From NCBI GenBank assembly GCA_002362575.1, contig DEUM01000063.1, positions 1 through 49,454 of the forward strand: a stretch of DNA of 49,454 nucleotides, given 5' to 3'. Positions 1 to 8,561 of the stretch are shown here, in pieces. The translations under genes were made by a program, and so were the position numbers. The stretch is from Lachnoclostridium sp. UBA3262 (GTDB taxonomy: Bacteria > Bacillota > Clostridia > Lachnospirales > Lachnospiraceae). The notes below the pieces were generated by a model that did not search any database, was not told where the DNA came from, and saw only the letters and a program-made list of their open reading frames with translations. Positions within the stretch are counted from its first letter, which is position 1, and every line of letters begins with the position of its first letter.

Positions 1-7
1 TCATATT

Positions 8-1009
8 TCATTTGACACTATCAATAAAATCATTTCCATTTGACAACTTCCCTGTAGACATATTGACGCCGCTTACAAATTTCCCATCGGCACACCTGAT
101 TTTTGCTATTCTAGGATATTGTCCCGCACCTTTGCCTCCCGCGACATAAATATATGCACCGGATATCTCCATTCCCTGAAAGGAATCATTTGGAGTAACC
201 GCCTGCCCCTTTGTCTGGATGAAGGAATACTTACATGCAGTTTTTAACGATGCATTCCCTCCAAAGAGCAGATAATTTTTTGATTTATTTTCCACTTTAT
301 CCAACTGAACATTCACCTGATTTAAATTATATGTACTGTACTGAACATATTCCTTATTTCCCTTTATTAGTTCCGTCCGGATTGCCAATAGAGTGTTATC
401 CCCCGAAGTAGCCGCTGCCACCCGGACAGCCTCCATATCACTCTTACCGGATTTGTTTGCGCTGGCAAGACCAGCAAGGCGGCATACTTTCGTGTAATTT
501 AGCTTTGTCCCCGGTGTATACTTTACCCGCCCTACCTGCAAAGACCAATATTGTTGTTCTCTATCATCATAAGGTTTCGTTCCTACTAAGAAATAATAAT
601 TGCCTTTATAAGAATATCGATCAAGAACCTCCCCATGTCCGCAATTCAGCAAAGTCATAGAATCCTTATACGTTGCCGTCTTCTGCTTCTCATTGATAGC
701 AAACCGGCTGAACGCTACATCATCCCGTCTCTTATCTCCGGAAGCAGCAATTCTCTGTGTTGTATACACATAATTTGACGTTACATAAAAGTTCTGAATC
801 TTCAGGTTTGAATTTGGCACATTTTTCAGCGTATACGCCAGCTGTGCCGACCGATTAGTATAGGAATATCTCATTTCCCCAACAATTGTGTTTGCCGCAT
901 AGCTTCGGAATGGTGCAATATTAACACACAGACCAGTAAGAAGCAACAGACACAAGACCTTTTTCACTTGTTTTACAATCCCTTTGTTTTTCCTTTTTTC
1001 ATTTCTCAT
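8..1009 (-). CDS. Secreted helveticin J-like (class III bacteriocin family) protein
   Basis: Complete 333-residue protein preceded by an AAAGGAG ribosome site. Residues 1-39 form a Sec signal peptide: a Lys/Arg-rich start, a Leu-rich core at about 18-30 and a likely AA cleavage site at 38-39. The mature part resembles, from memory, helveticin J-type proteins, in particular GHG at 124-126, LVGTKP at 141-146 and WSLQVGRVKY at 155-164. Members are secreted beta-rich proteins, some of them large heat-labile bacteriocins. No immunity or export gene lies beside it; the upstream neighbour is an MCP gene separated by a terminator. An inverted TTGCC/GGCAA repeat at 1049-1064 lies in its leader. Family membership is a recognition call, and antibacterial activity is only inferred. 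Confidence 0.55.
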   Translation of the reverse strand: MRNEKRKNKGIVKQVKKVLCLLLLTGLCVNIAPFRSYAANTIVGEMRYSYTNRSAQLAYTLKNVPNSNLKIQNFYVTSNYVYTTQRIAASGDKRRDDVAFSRFAINEKQKTATYKDSMTLLNCGHGEVLDRYSYKGNYYFLVGTKPYDDREQQYWSLQVGRVKYTPGTKLNYTKVCRLAGLASANKSGKSDMEAVRVAAATSGDNTLLAIRTELIKGNKEYVQYSTYNLNQVNVQLDKVENKSKNYLLFGGNASLKTACKYSFIQTKGQAVTPNDSFQGMEISGAYIYVAGGKGAGQYPRIAKIRCADGKFVSGVNMSTGKLSNGNDFIDSVK

Positions 1010-1077
1010 TTTGTTTCTCCTTTATTTTTGTTTGAAATGTATGTATAATTGCCTGATTTGGCAAAAATAGCCGCAAA

Positions 1078-1141
1078 AAACCACTACCTGACAAACAAAC
1101 CCGAATACTCTCCGGGTTTGTTCTTGTTCCGATAGTGGTTT
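1078..1141 (-). terminator. Two-tier hairpin terminator after the MCP gene
   Basis: The outer stem pairs AAACCACTA (1078-1086) with TAGTGGTTT (1133-1141). The inner stem pairs ACAAACCCG (1095-1103) with CGGGTTTGT (1113-1121). On the minus strand the outer stem runs into TTTTTT, as in an intrinsic terminator. It lies about 40 bp past the stop of the MCP gene at 1182. Confidence 0.8.
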
Positions 1142-1181
1142 CTCTTTTGTAGTATATTGTATTGCTCTTTTTGTATTACTC

Positions 1182-3224
1182 TTACTCGTTTTCGGTCAAT
1201 TCTTCATATTCCTCTGTCGTGCCAAATTCGGCAAACTCCTCAAAACTGTCATCTTCCAATTCTACAACCGATTCTTCCACGGACTCATCCTCTGATTCTT
1301 CCGCAGAGTTTTCCCCTACAGGCTCAACATCATCCATAACTGCTGGTTCTTCTGTGCCTGCAACTTCTTCTATATCCTCAAACGAATCTGTCCGTTCTGC
1401 ATCCGAATCCTCTACTGTAGAAACAGCTGCATCCAGTACCGATTCACTTTCCGTATCAGTACTTTCTCCACCTATTGTGCGAATAACGGTGTTGCTCTCA
1501 TTTTCATCCGTGACAAATTTCGCCACCTCACCATCCAGACGGTTCGATACATTTTCCGTAACCTTGATACTTGACTGAATCTCCGACATTGTCTCCGTCA
1601 GTGCAACAACCGAATCTGATACAGACGTAACCTGTGATGAACTGTCGTGAATCGTTTCCGATATTTCCTGAATCAAGGATGTCATGCCCTGCATCGTATC
1701 CTTTAAGCCATTTGCACTGTCTGCAAACTGTAGCATAATATCATCTACGCGGCTGGCGTCATCACTGTACTGGTTTCCCGTGTTAACAAGATTGTCATAA
1801 TCCGGCAGCACCTCATCATGAATGAAGTCCAGCATTTTATTGGCATTGGCAGCCAGCTCCCCAACAGAGGAGGTAACCTCCTTACTGATTCCCTGAATAT
1901 TATTTGCCGTCTCACGGCTGGAGTCTGCCAGTTGGCGAATCTCATCGGCAACTACTGCAAATCCTTTGCCAACCTCTCCTGCTCTGGCAGCCTCAATCGA
2001 AGCGTTCAGCGCCAGCAAATTGGTCTGGGATGAAATCTCAAGAATCTCATTTGTCAGCGCATTAATTTTTTCAACATCCTTGCTCTTTTCGAGTGAACTC
2101 TGCAACAGAGAATTGATACCGTTTGCCATCTCAACCGTTACCTTTCTTCTCTGCTGTCCATTCTGACGGAGCTCGTCTGCCCTCACTTTAATTTCCTTCG
2201 CGAACTCGGAGCCGTCGCCTGCCTGTCCTGCGATATCTTCCATCGCCTCGTAGATTACGAGAGCCTGCTGGTTTAAGTTTTCAGCATGGTCGGCAACTTC
2301 CTCCATGCCCATGGATAATTTCGTCATCGCGTCAGAAACGGCGTTAATATCTATATTGGATGTATTTACTCCTCTTAATACACTCTCAACATTCGTCTGT
2401 AATTCTCCTGCATCCGATTTAATCTCAGTAATAATATCCTTCAACAAATCCATAAACTTATTGATACCAATAACAAGGGAAGCAATCTCATCCTTTGTCT
2501 CTACTTTAATCTGAGTGGTCAAATCACCCTTGTCCTCCTCAATACTATGGACAATACCGTTCAACTTACGAATCGCATGCTTCGTCGGACGCAACAGGGT
2601 AAAGAGAACGATAAAAATACAAATAATAATAGATATGATTAAAAGTACAATCAGTACAACAAATGCCAATGTGCTCTGTGTACCTGCCGAGGTCAGTGCG
2701 TCCTGTGAAGAACGAACCTGCTTCTTATTAAACTCCTGCATCTTATCAATCTCTTTTTCAAAGCTTGCATATGTATCGTTAATAGCTTCTCCCAGTGCCC
2801 GGACACCCATAATTTCTGCTTCATCCAGCTGCCCCATACAGTCATTATACACCTTTTCAAAAGAAGTATATGCCGCAGATAATACCTTACAGGCTTCCTT
2901 CTCTGTATTTTCAATACACCTTTCTTCCACCGTCTTCAAGGATTCCTTCACTTCCGTTTGAATCGCAGCGATCTCCTTTTTTAACGCATCTACTTCATCA
3001 TCCTCTGTGACGGTCGCATAATTATTCAGCTTCTGCTTCAAAATAGCAAAATTCGTATCTACCCTGTCCGTTTTTTCCATAATGGTAAGATAATTTTCGC
3101 TGATTGTCTTTGTGACTGCATTCATCTGGGAAATCTTTGAATAAATCAAACCAGAACATACCCCACATACGACTGCCAAAATAATAAACGGAACCAGAAT
3201 TTTCAGACCTATGGATTTTCTCAT
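1182..3224 (-). CDS. Methyl-accepting chemotaxis protein with acidic C-terminal tail
   Basis: Transmembrane chemoreceptor that would signal to CheA/CheW. The start is set at the ATG at 3224 because AAAAGGGG lies 8 bases upstream; a longer frame to 3275 lacks such a site. TM1 is at about residues 8-32, a roughly 150-residue helical ligand domain follows, TM2 is at about 186-211 and a HAMP domain comes next. The MCP signalling hairpin includes SSQTNLLALNASIEAARAGE at about 399-418. The last ~95 residues are strongly acidic and Glu/Ser-rich, an unusual tail with no CheR-docking pentapeptide visible. No che genes are nearby, so partners must be elsewhere. The ligand is unknown. Confidence 0.93.
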   Translation of the reverse strand: MRKSIGLKILVPFIILAVVCGVCSGLIYSKISQMNAVTKTISENYLTIMEKTDRVDTNFAILKQKLNNYATVTEDDEVDALKKEIAAIQTEVKESLKTVEERCIENTEKEACKVLSAAYTSFEKVYNDCMGQLDEAEIMGVRALGEAINDTYASFEKEIDKMQEFNKKQVRSSQDALTSAGTQSTLAFVVLIVLLIISIIICIFIVLFTLLRPTKHAIRKLNGIVHSIEEDKGDLTTQIKVETKDEIASLVIGINKFMDLLKDIITEIKSDAGELQTNVESVLRGVNTSNIDINAVSDAMTKLSMGMEEVADHAENLNQQALVIYEAMEDIAGQAGDGSEFAKEIKVRADELRQNGQQRRKVTVEMANGINSLLQSSLEKSKDVEKINALTNEILEISSQTNLLALNASIEAARAGEVGKGFAVVADEIRQLADSSRETANNIQGISKEVTSSVGELAANANKMLDFIHDEVLPDYDNLVNTGNQYSDDASRVDDIMLQFADSANGLKDTMQGMTSLIQEISETIHDSSSQVTSVSDSVVALTETMSEIQSSIKVTENVSNRLDGEVAKFVTDENESNTVIRTIGGESTDTESESVLDAAVSTVEDSDAERTDSFEDIEEVAGTEEPAVMDDVEPVGENSAEESEDESVEESVVELEDDSFEEFAEFGTTEEYEELTENE

Positions 3225-3327
3225 ATCTATTACCCCTTTTCGCACGATATTCTTTCGTAATCGTTTTCCTAACAATTATAGATTGATTATATCATTCCTG
3301 CCTCAAAAACACAAGGAAGAATGTTCT

Positions 3328-4245
3328 TTATTTCAAAAATCCGTTGACAATCTGTTCTTCCGCTTCTGACTCTGTCAATCCCAGTGTCATCAGCTTAATT
3401 AACTGCTCTCCGGCTATTTTTCCGATTGCCGCCTCATGAATCAGACTGGCGTCAATATTGTTTGCTGTTAGTTTTGGCACTGCCGTCACCTTTGCCTCAT
3501 CCATAATAATCGCATCACATTCCGTATGTCCGGCACATTTGCTATTGCCATTTATCGTAGATACAAATAACTGAGATGAATGTTCTTTCGCAACCGAACG
3601 GGAAATCACATTGGCACTTGAGTTATCCCCATCTAAATCTACTGTAAAATTCGTTTCTGCATACTGTGTTCCATGCGTCATCAACTTCTCATGCACAACC
3701 AATCCGGCATTTTCTTTTAACACCGCCTTCGTGTCACGGACGGTAGAGTCTACGCCTTTTATCTGAACCGTTTCCATCTCCATATATCCACCCTCATCAA
3801 TATTGATTATTGTAGTTGGATTCAGAATTCTTTTCCCTGTTCCGTCGCCCTCTCCATAATGCTTTTCAATATACTTTACTTTCGCATTTTTCCCGATAAA
3901 AAAGCTGTGGATACCATCATGTTCAGAAGTATCGACACCACAATTATGGATTCCGCACCCAGCCACAATCGTGACATCGGCATCATCCCCGATAAAAAAA
4001 TCGTTGTATACCATATCCTTTAAACCGCTCTGGCTCAACACAACCGGAATGTGTATGCTTTCATTCCTTGTCCCTGCCTTTACGATAATATCAATACCCG
4101 GCTTATCCTCTTTTGTCACAATATCAATGTTTGCTGTCGTATTCCTGCCGCCCAGTTTTCCATTTGTCCGAATATTGTATGCACCCTCCGGCACCTTATG
4201 GATATCTGCCACTTTTTCCAAAATACTTTTCTCTATACTATCCAT
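3328..4245 (-). CDS. sufB: SufB/SufD-type Fe-S cluster scaffold protein (minimal SUF/SMS system)
   Basis: A 305-residue SufBD-family protein, much shorter than classical SufB (about 470 residues) and typical of the two-gene SufBC-like systems of strict anaerobes. The body is a repeated beta-helix with motifs such as GCGIHNCG and AAIGKIAGEQL near the C-terminus; the latter matches the conserved SufBD end region where the SufC-binding helices lie. It would form the Fe-S scaffold complex with the ATPase encoded just upstream (gap 15 bp). No SufS or SufU gene is adjacent, so the sulfur donor must be encoded elsewhere. The SufB symbol is by family; SmsB-like would also fit. Confidence 0.85.
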   Translation of the reverse strand: MDSIEKSILEKVADIHKVPEGAYNIRTNGKLGGRNTTANIDIVTKEDKPGIDIIVKAGTRNESIHIPVVLSQSGLKDMVYNDFFIGDDADVTIVAGCGIHNCGVDTSEHDGIHSFFIGKNAKVKYIEKHYGEGDGTGKRILNPTTIINIDEGGYMEMETVQIKGVDSTVRDTKAVLKENAGLVVHEKLMTHGTQYAETNFTVDLDGDNSSANVISRSVAKEHSSQLFVSTINGNSKCAGHTECDAIIMDEAKVTAVPKLTANNIDASLIHEAAIGKIAGEQLIKLMTLGLTESEAEEQIVNGFLK

Positions 4246-4260
4246 ATCATAACCTTCCTT

Positions 4261-4989
4261 CTATACCAATTTATCCAGCAGCGTCTGGCAGGCAGCATCC
4301 TGAGCATTCAGCAGAGTAGGTAGAATCTCTTTCTTTGTCCCCACTGCCTTAATCTCACCATCCGCTATTACAACAACCTTATCTGCAATATTCAATATCT
4401 TCTCCTGATGGGAAATAATTACGATAGAGCCCTGTATTTTCTTGTGCATCATTTCAAATACCTGAATCAGGTTATTAAAACTCCACAAGTCAATCCCTGC
4501 CTCCGGCTCATCAAAAATAGAAAGCTCTGAACCTCTTGCTAAAATCATGGCAATCTCAATTCTCTTTACCTCTCCGCCGGACAAGCTGTCGTTCAATTCC
4601 CTGTCAATATAATCTTTCGCACACAGCCCTACCTCGGAGAGATACCCACATGCCTCATTTAAGGTTAAATCTTTCCCCGCTGCCATTCTAATCAAATCCT
4701 TTACCGTCAGTCCTTTAAAACGAACAGGCTGTTGAAAGGCAAAGCTGATTCCCTTGCGTGCGCGCTCCGTAATAGATAAATCCGTAATGTCCTCGCCATG
4801 AAAGAATATCTGCCCGGAGGTTGGCTGGATAATGCCGGCAATCATGCGTGCAAGCGTTGATTTTCCCCCCCCGTTCGGTCCTGTAATACAGATAAACCGC
4901 TCATCCAATGTCAGGTTGATATTTTTCAGTATTTCCTTTTCACCTGTATTCTCCTCCACCTGATAGCTTATATTTTTTAATTCCAGCAT
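4261..4989 (-). CDS. sufC: SufC-type Fe-S assembly ATPase
   Basis: A 242-residue soluble ABC ATPase. Walker A GPNGGGKST is at 37-45, the Q-loop FQQPVRF at about 85-91, the signature LSGGE at 136-140 and Walker B LSIFDEPEAG at 156-165. The Q-loop and the EPEAGID sequence are SufC-like rather than transporter-like, and no permease gene is adjacent. It would power Fe-S assembly on the downstream SufB-type partner. The gene starts 6 bp after metA, with its ribosome site GGAAGGG inside the end of metA, so it is probably co-transcribed from the metA promoter. Confidence 0.88.
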   Translation of the reverse strand: MLELKNISYQVEENTGEKEILKNINLTLDERFICITGPNGGGKSTLARMIAGIIQPTSGQIFFHGEDITDLSITERARKGISFAFQQPVRFKGLTVKDLIRMAAGKDLTLNEACGYLSEVGLCAKDYIDRELNDSLSGGEVKRIEIAMILARGSELSIFDEPEAGIDLWSFNNLIQVFEMMHKKIQGSIVIISHQEKILNIADKVVVIADGEIKAVGTKKEILPTLLNAQDAACQTLLDKLV

Positions 4990-4995
4990 TGTAAC

Positions 4996-5934
4996 TTACC
5001 CTTCCTTTTTTGATTCTTCACTGATACGCATGGCATCATATGGTGTACTCTGATATACATAATAATTAAGCCAATTACTATAAAATAACTGTCCCGCCCC
5101 ACGCCACCGCACAATCGGCTTCTTTGCCGGATTATCCTCTGGAAAATAATTTACAGGGATATCCGGATTCATTCCCTTCTCTTTATCCCTAAAATACTCT
5201 TTTGATAACGTATCGGAATCGTATTCCGGATGACAGGTCATAAAAAGCCTACGACTGTCCTTTGATTTTACTAACGTTACCCCGGCGATATCAGAAACTG
5301 CCAGCAGTTCTAACTCCGGAACCTTCTCTATATCTTCCTTTTTTACCGTCATTGCCCGGGACTGTGGCGCATAAAAAATATCATCGAAGCCACGGAACAA
5401 CGGAGAATTCTTTTTGATTACATAGTGCTCATACACACCGGAAAGCTTTTTCTCCAAATCCACCTTTGGAATACCATAATGATAATACAGCCCGGCATAA
5501 GAAGCCCAGCACATATGGAGGGTACAGTGAACGTTTGTCTTGCTCCACTCCATAATCTTACAAAGCTCATCCCAGTAAACAACATCTTCAAAATCTACAT
5601 GGTCAAGCGGCGCTCCCGTAATAATCAGACCATCAAACTTTCTGTTCTTTACTTCATCAAAAACCGTATAAAACGCATCCAGATGGCTAGGTTCCACATG
5701 ACGCGGCTGATAACTCGCCGTCTGCATAAATTCCACTTCTACCTGAAGCGGTGTATTTGACAATTTGCGTAAAATCTGTGTTTCTGTCACAATCTTTGTT
5801 GGCATCAGATTCAAGACAAGCACCTTCAGAGGACGGATGTCCTGATGCATGGCTCTGTTCTCCGTCATGACAAATATATTCTCGTTTTCAAGTATCTTCT
5901 TAGCAGGTAACGAATCCTGAATCTTTATTGGCAC
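4996..5934 (-). CDS. metA: Homoserine O-acyltransferase MetA
   Basis: Activates the homoserine hydroxyl with an acyl group, the first committed step to methionine. The frame is open from 5943, but the start is placed at GTG 5932-5934. This gives the family-typical MPIKIQDSLPA beginning and leaves 8 bases after the GAAGGAG site; the upstream GTG has almost no spacing. The nucleophile Cys lies in HMCWASYAGLYYHYG, and a conserved TCHPEYD carries a catalytic His. Whether it uses acetyl-CoA or succinyl-CoA cannot be settled by eye; acetyl-CoA is common in Firmicutes. It is the first gene of a likely metA-sufC-sufB unit, an unusual pairing. Confidence 0.93.
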   Translation of the reverse strand: MPIKIQDSLPAKKILENENIFVMTENRAMHQDIRPLKVLVLNLMPTKIVTETQILRKLSNTPLQVEVEFMQTASYQPRHVEPSHLDAFYTVFDEVKNRKFDGLIITGAPLDHVDFEDVVYWDELCKIMEWSKTNVHCTLHMCWASYAGLYYHYGIPKVDLEKKLSGVYEHYVIKKNSPLFRGFDDIFYAPQSRAMTVKKEDIEKVPELELLAVSDIAGVTLVKSKDSRRLFMTCHPEYDSDTLSKEYFRDKEKGMNPDIPVNYFPEDNPAKKPIVRWRGAGQLFYSNWLNYYVYQSTPYDAMRISEESKKEG

Positions 5935-5966
5935 ATCTATCACTCCTTCTTTTTATAATACCCCGA

Positions 5967-5995
5967 ATTGTACCATAACCAGACAACAATGTCAA
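5967..5995 (-). promoter_or_regulatory. Sigma-A promoter of metA
   Basis: On the minus strand TTGACA (5990-5995), a 17-bp spacer and TACAAT (5967-5972). The -35 box begins 8 bp after the thiE/tenI stop, so metA is uncoupled from the thi operon. The leader is only about 25 nt, too short for a SAM riboswitch or T-box. Confidence 0.85.
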
Positions 5996-6002
5996 AAGTT
6001 CC

Positions 6003-6557
6003 CTACACCATAGCCCCGGACATAATACATACTCCTGCCGCCCCCTGTCCGGTCACAAGTTCTTCGTTCTTCCTGTTAATACCACCAATTCCATAAACAG
6101 GAATCGAAACCTCTGTACATATTTCTCGCAAAAAAGACAGCCCTCTTGGCGGTAACCCACGCTTACAGTCTGTCGTATAAATATGTCCTGCTGTTATATA
6201 AGAAGCTCCCAGACTGACAGCCTTTTTTGCCTGTTCCAGTGAGTGGACCGACGTCCCAATTTCTGAAAATGTTTTCAAGCGGCTCTTTTCGGTTTCTTCC
6301 CATACCGGAAGCGGAAGATGAAGACAGGGATGTCCCAAATCCTCCGCCGCACGGACAAAATTGTGAAGAATACACTTCTTGCCGTATCGGCTGCAAATCG
6401 TAAGTACCTGCTCCGCCAGCACCCGGTACTCCGTCTCTGTCATATCTTTCTCCCGCAGAAGGATTGCCTGATACTCCGAACCTTTTGCCAGCTCACGGAC
6501 ATGGGATAGGAAATCCCCCCTGCACAAATTACGATTTGTCACTGCTATTCTATACAT
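6003..6557 (-). CDS. ThiE/TenI family protein (thiamine phosphate synthase or thiazole tautomerase)
   Basis: TIM-barrel protein of about 184 residues, shorter than typical ThiE (about 210). The start is taken at the ATG at 6557, giving MYRIAVTNRN; an in-frame ATG four codons upstream is possible. Family signatures are LLREKD near residue 37 and, in the C-terminal half, ITAGHIYTTDCK followed by GIGGI. The usual ND motif of ThiE that helps hold pyrophosphate is replaced by an HNFVRAA segment, so a TenI-like thiazole tautomerase role is plausible. It is the last gene of the thi operon and overlaps the end of thiH. Confidence 0.7.
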   Translation of the reverse strand: MYRIAVTNRNLCRGDFLSHVRELAKGSEYQAILLREKDMTETEYRVLAEQVLTICSRYGKKCILHNFVRAAEDLGHPCLHLPLPVWEETEKSRLKTFSEIGTSVHSLEQAKKAVSLGASYITAGHIYTTDCKRGLPPRGLSFLREICTEVSIPVYGIGGINRKNEELVTGQGAAGVCIMSGAMV

Positions 6558-7758
6558 AAATATAATCATTCATGACAGGCTGTAGACCATTCGCTAAAAT
6601 AGCGTCGTATACCTCCTGTACATTCCTTGTATCTTCGATTTCAAACTGCTCATCGCCCTGCTCCTCTCCGCTGCGCCCGCCAATTCCCACATCGACGCCG
6701 GCAGAGATTTTCGTAGCCGCAATCTGAATCAGATTATCCCTCACGCGCTGGCACTCGCGGGTAGAAATCGTAATTGAGGCAAACGGCAGGAGAAGACGGT
6801 ACGCACATACTACCTGCAGAAGCTGCGCCTCATGCACATCCATCGGATTGATTCTGTCATTATTTATAATCGGCCGCAGCCTCGGACAGGAAAACGCAAT
6901 CTCTGCCTGCGGATATTTCCTTTGGAGAAGATAGGCATGAATCCCGGTAGCAAAGGCGTCCTTGCGAAAATCATCCAGACCTAACAGGGCAGCGAACCCA
7001 ACGCCACGCATACCTCCCTTTAACGCCCTCTCCTGTGAATTTATACGATACGGAAAAATACGTTTTCGTCCGGCCAGATGAAGGGTTTCATACTTATCCG
7101 AATTGTATGTCTCTTGAAATACCGTCACATAGTCGGCGCCACATTCATGCCAGTATGCGTAATTATCTGAATCGGCCGGATATACCTCAAGTCCTATTAC
7201 CTTAAAGTATTTTCGCGCTATTTTACACGCCTCCCCAATATATTCCACATCCGACATTTTCGGGCTCTCACCCGTCAGAATCAATATCTCCTGCAGACCA
7301 CTCTCTGCAATCGTTTGCATTTCCTTTTCAATTCCCTCTGCATCCAGCTTGGCCCGCCGGATTTTATTATGACAGTTAAAACCGCAATAAATACAGTAGT
7401 TTTCACAGTAATTAGCAATATATAGAGGAGTAAACATCATAATGGAATTTCCAAAATGCTTTCTTGTCTCCTTCTGAGCCATCTGTGCCATTTCCTCTAA
7501 AAGGGGAAGCGCCGCCGGTGAAAGAAGGGCGGCGAAATCCTCCGGAGTACGGTTATCACTGTAAATCGCCTGCCTGACGTCATCCGTAGTATATTTATTG
7601 TAGTCATAAGCCTCCATTGCCCGGATGACCGTTTCGGCAATATCGGAATCGAGCACCTCCATACCCTCCATATATTTCATATGGTCAATCCGGTTCTCTT
7701 TCATATCTTCCAAAACCGTTTCGCTCAATATACTTTCATTTACTTTTCCTGCCGCCAT
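6550..7758 (-). CDS. thiH: 2-iminoacetate synthase (tyrosine lyase) ThiH
   Basis: A 402-residue radical SAM enzyme that cleaves tyrosine to dehydroglycine and p-cresol, supplying the thiazole C2-N unit. The 4Fe-4S site is the CxxxCxxC in CENYCIYCGF, and the SAM-binding LTGESP follows. It is the anaerobic counterpart of glycine oxidase ThiO, in keeping with an obligate anaerobe. The ATG directly follows the thiG stop, with GAGGG before it. Confidence 0.95.
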   Translation of the reverse strand: MAAGKVNESILSETVLEDMKENRIDHMKYMEGMEVLDSDIAETVIRAMEAYDYNKYTTDDVRQAIYSDNRTPEDFAALLSPAALPLLEEMAQMAQKETRKHFGNSIMMFTPLYIANYCENYCIYCGFNCHNKIRRAKLDAEGIEKEMQTIAESGLQEILILTGESPKMSDVEYIGEACKIARKYFKVIGLEVYPADSDNYAYWHECGADYVTVFQETYNSDKYETLHLAGRKRIFPYRINSQERALKGGMRGVGFAALLGLDDFRKDAFATGIHAYLLQRKYPQAEIAFSCPRLRPIINNDRINPMDVHEAQLLQVVCAYRLLLPFASITISTRECQRVRDNLIQIAATKISAGVDVGIGGRSGEEQGDEQFEIEDTRNVQEVYDAILANGLQPVMNDYIYV

Positions 7759-8559
7759 TTACTTTCCCTCCGTTTCCGCCGAACCATCTTGAATATATCC
7801 GGTCAGTGGAGAAGACGCACTGGCTCCGCTTGCAAGAACACGCCCCGTTCCGGCAAGATACGCCTTACGCCCTGCCTCAATCGCCAGACGGAACGCCTCT
7901 GCCATCGCCGGGATATCTCCTGCTGTCGCAATCCCAGTATTTGCCATAATGGCTGCCGCCCCCATCTCCATCGCCGCACAGGCTTCCGAAGGCTTTCCAA
8001 TCCCTGCATCCACGATAATCGGCAAATCAATTTCATCTATCAGAATCTGTATAAACTCTTTTGTGCAAAGCCCTTTATTGGAGCCAATCGGTGCTGCCAG
8101 CGGCATAATCGAGGCAGCTCCGGCCTCTCTTAAATCCCTCGCCACATTCAAATCCGGATACATATACGGCATCACGATAAACCCTTCCTTTGCAAGAATT
8201 TCCGTCGCTTTAATCGTCTCCGTATTATCCGGAAGCAGATACTTTGTATCCCGCATAATCTCAATCTTTACAAAATCGCCACATCCTACCTCTCTGGAAA
8301 GGCGGGCAATCCGAACTGCTTCCTCCGCATTTCTTGCTCCTGAAGTATTCGGAAGCAGGGTAACCCCCTCCGGTATATAATCCAGAATATTGGCACGCCC
8401 GTCCTGATTGGCGCGGCGCAGTGCCAGCGTGATAATTTCCGCACCGGCATTCTCAACCGATGCTTTGATTAAATCCAGTGAATATTTCCCTGAACCAAGT
8501 ATAAAACGGGAGTGAAACTCCTTCCCTCCAATTACTAATTTATCCTCTCTGTCTGTCAT
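7759..8559 (-). CDS. thiG: Thiazole synthase ThiG
   Basis: A 266-residue TIM-barrel enzyme that condenses deoxyxylulose 5-phosphate, dehydroglycine and ThiS thiocarboxylate to the thiazole phosphate. Visible family marks are RFILGSGKYS near the N-terminus, the catalytic Lys region in FVKIEIMRDTKYLLPD, and the phosphate-binding VDAGIGKPS and GIATAGD. The start has a GGAAGGAAG ribosome site formed by the last codons of thiF. It partners with ThiH and ThiS in the same operon. Confidence 0.95.
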   Translation of the reverse strand: MTDREDKLVIGGKEFHSRFILGSGKYSLDLIKASVENAGAEIITLALRRANQDGRANILDYIPEGVTLLPNTSGARNAEEAVRIARLSREVGCGDFVKIEIMRDTKYLLPDNTETIKATEILAKEGFIVMPYMYPDLNVARDLREAGAASIMPLAAPIGSNKGLCTKEFIQILIDEIDLPIIVDAGIGKPSEACAAMEMGAAAIMANTGIATAGDIPAMAEAFRLAIEAGRKAYLAGTGRVLASGASASSPLTGYIQDGSAETEGK

Positions 8560-8561
8560 CT

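Noticed and set aside
5935..5966. SAM riboswitch or T-box before metA
   Set aside because: The leader from the promoter to the start codon is about 25 nt.
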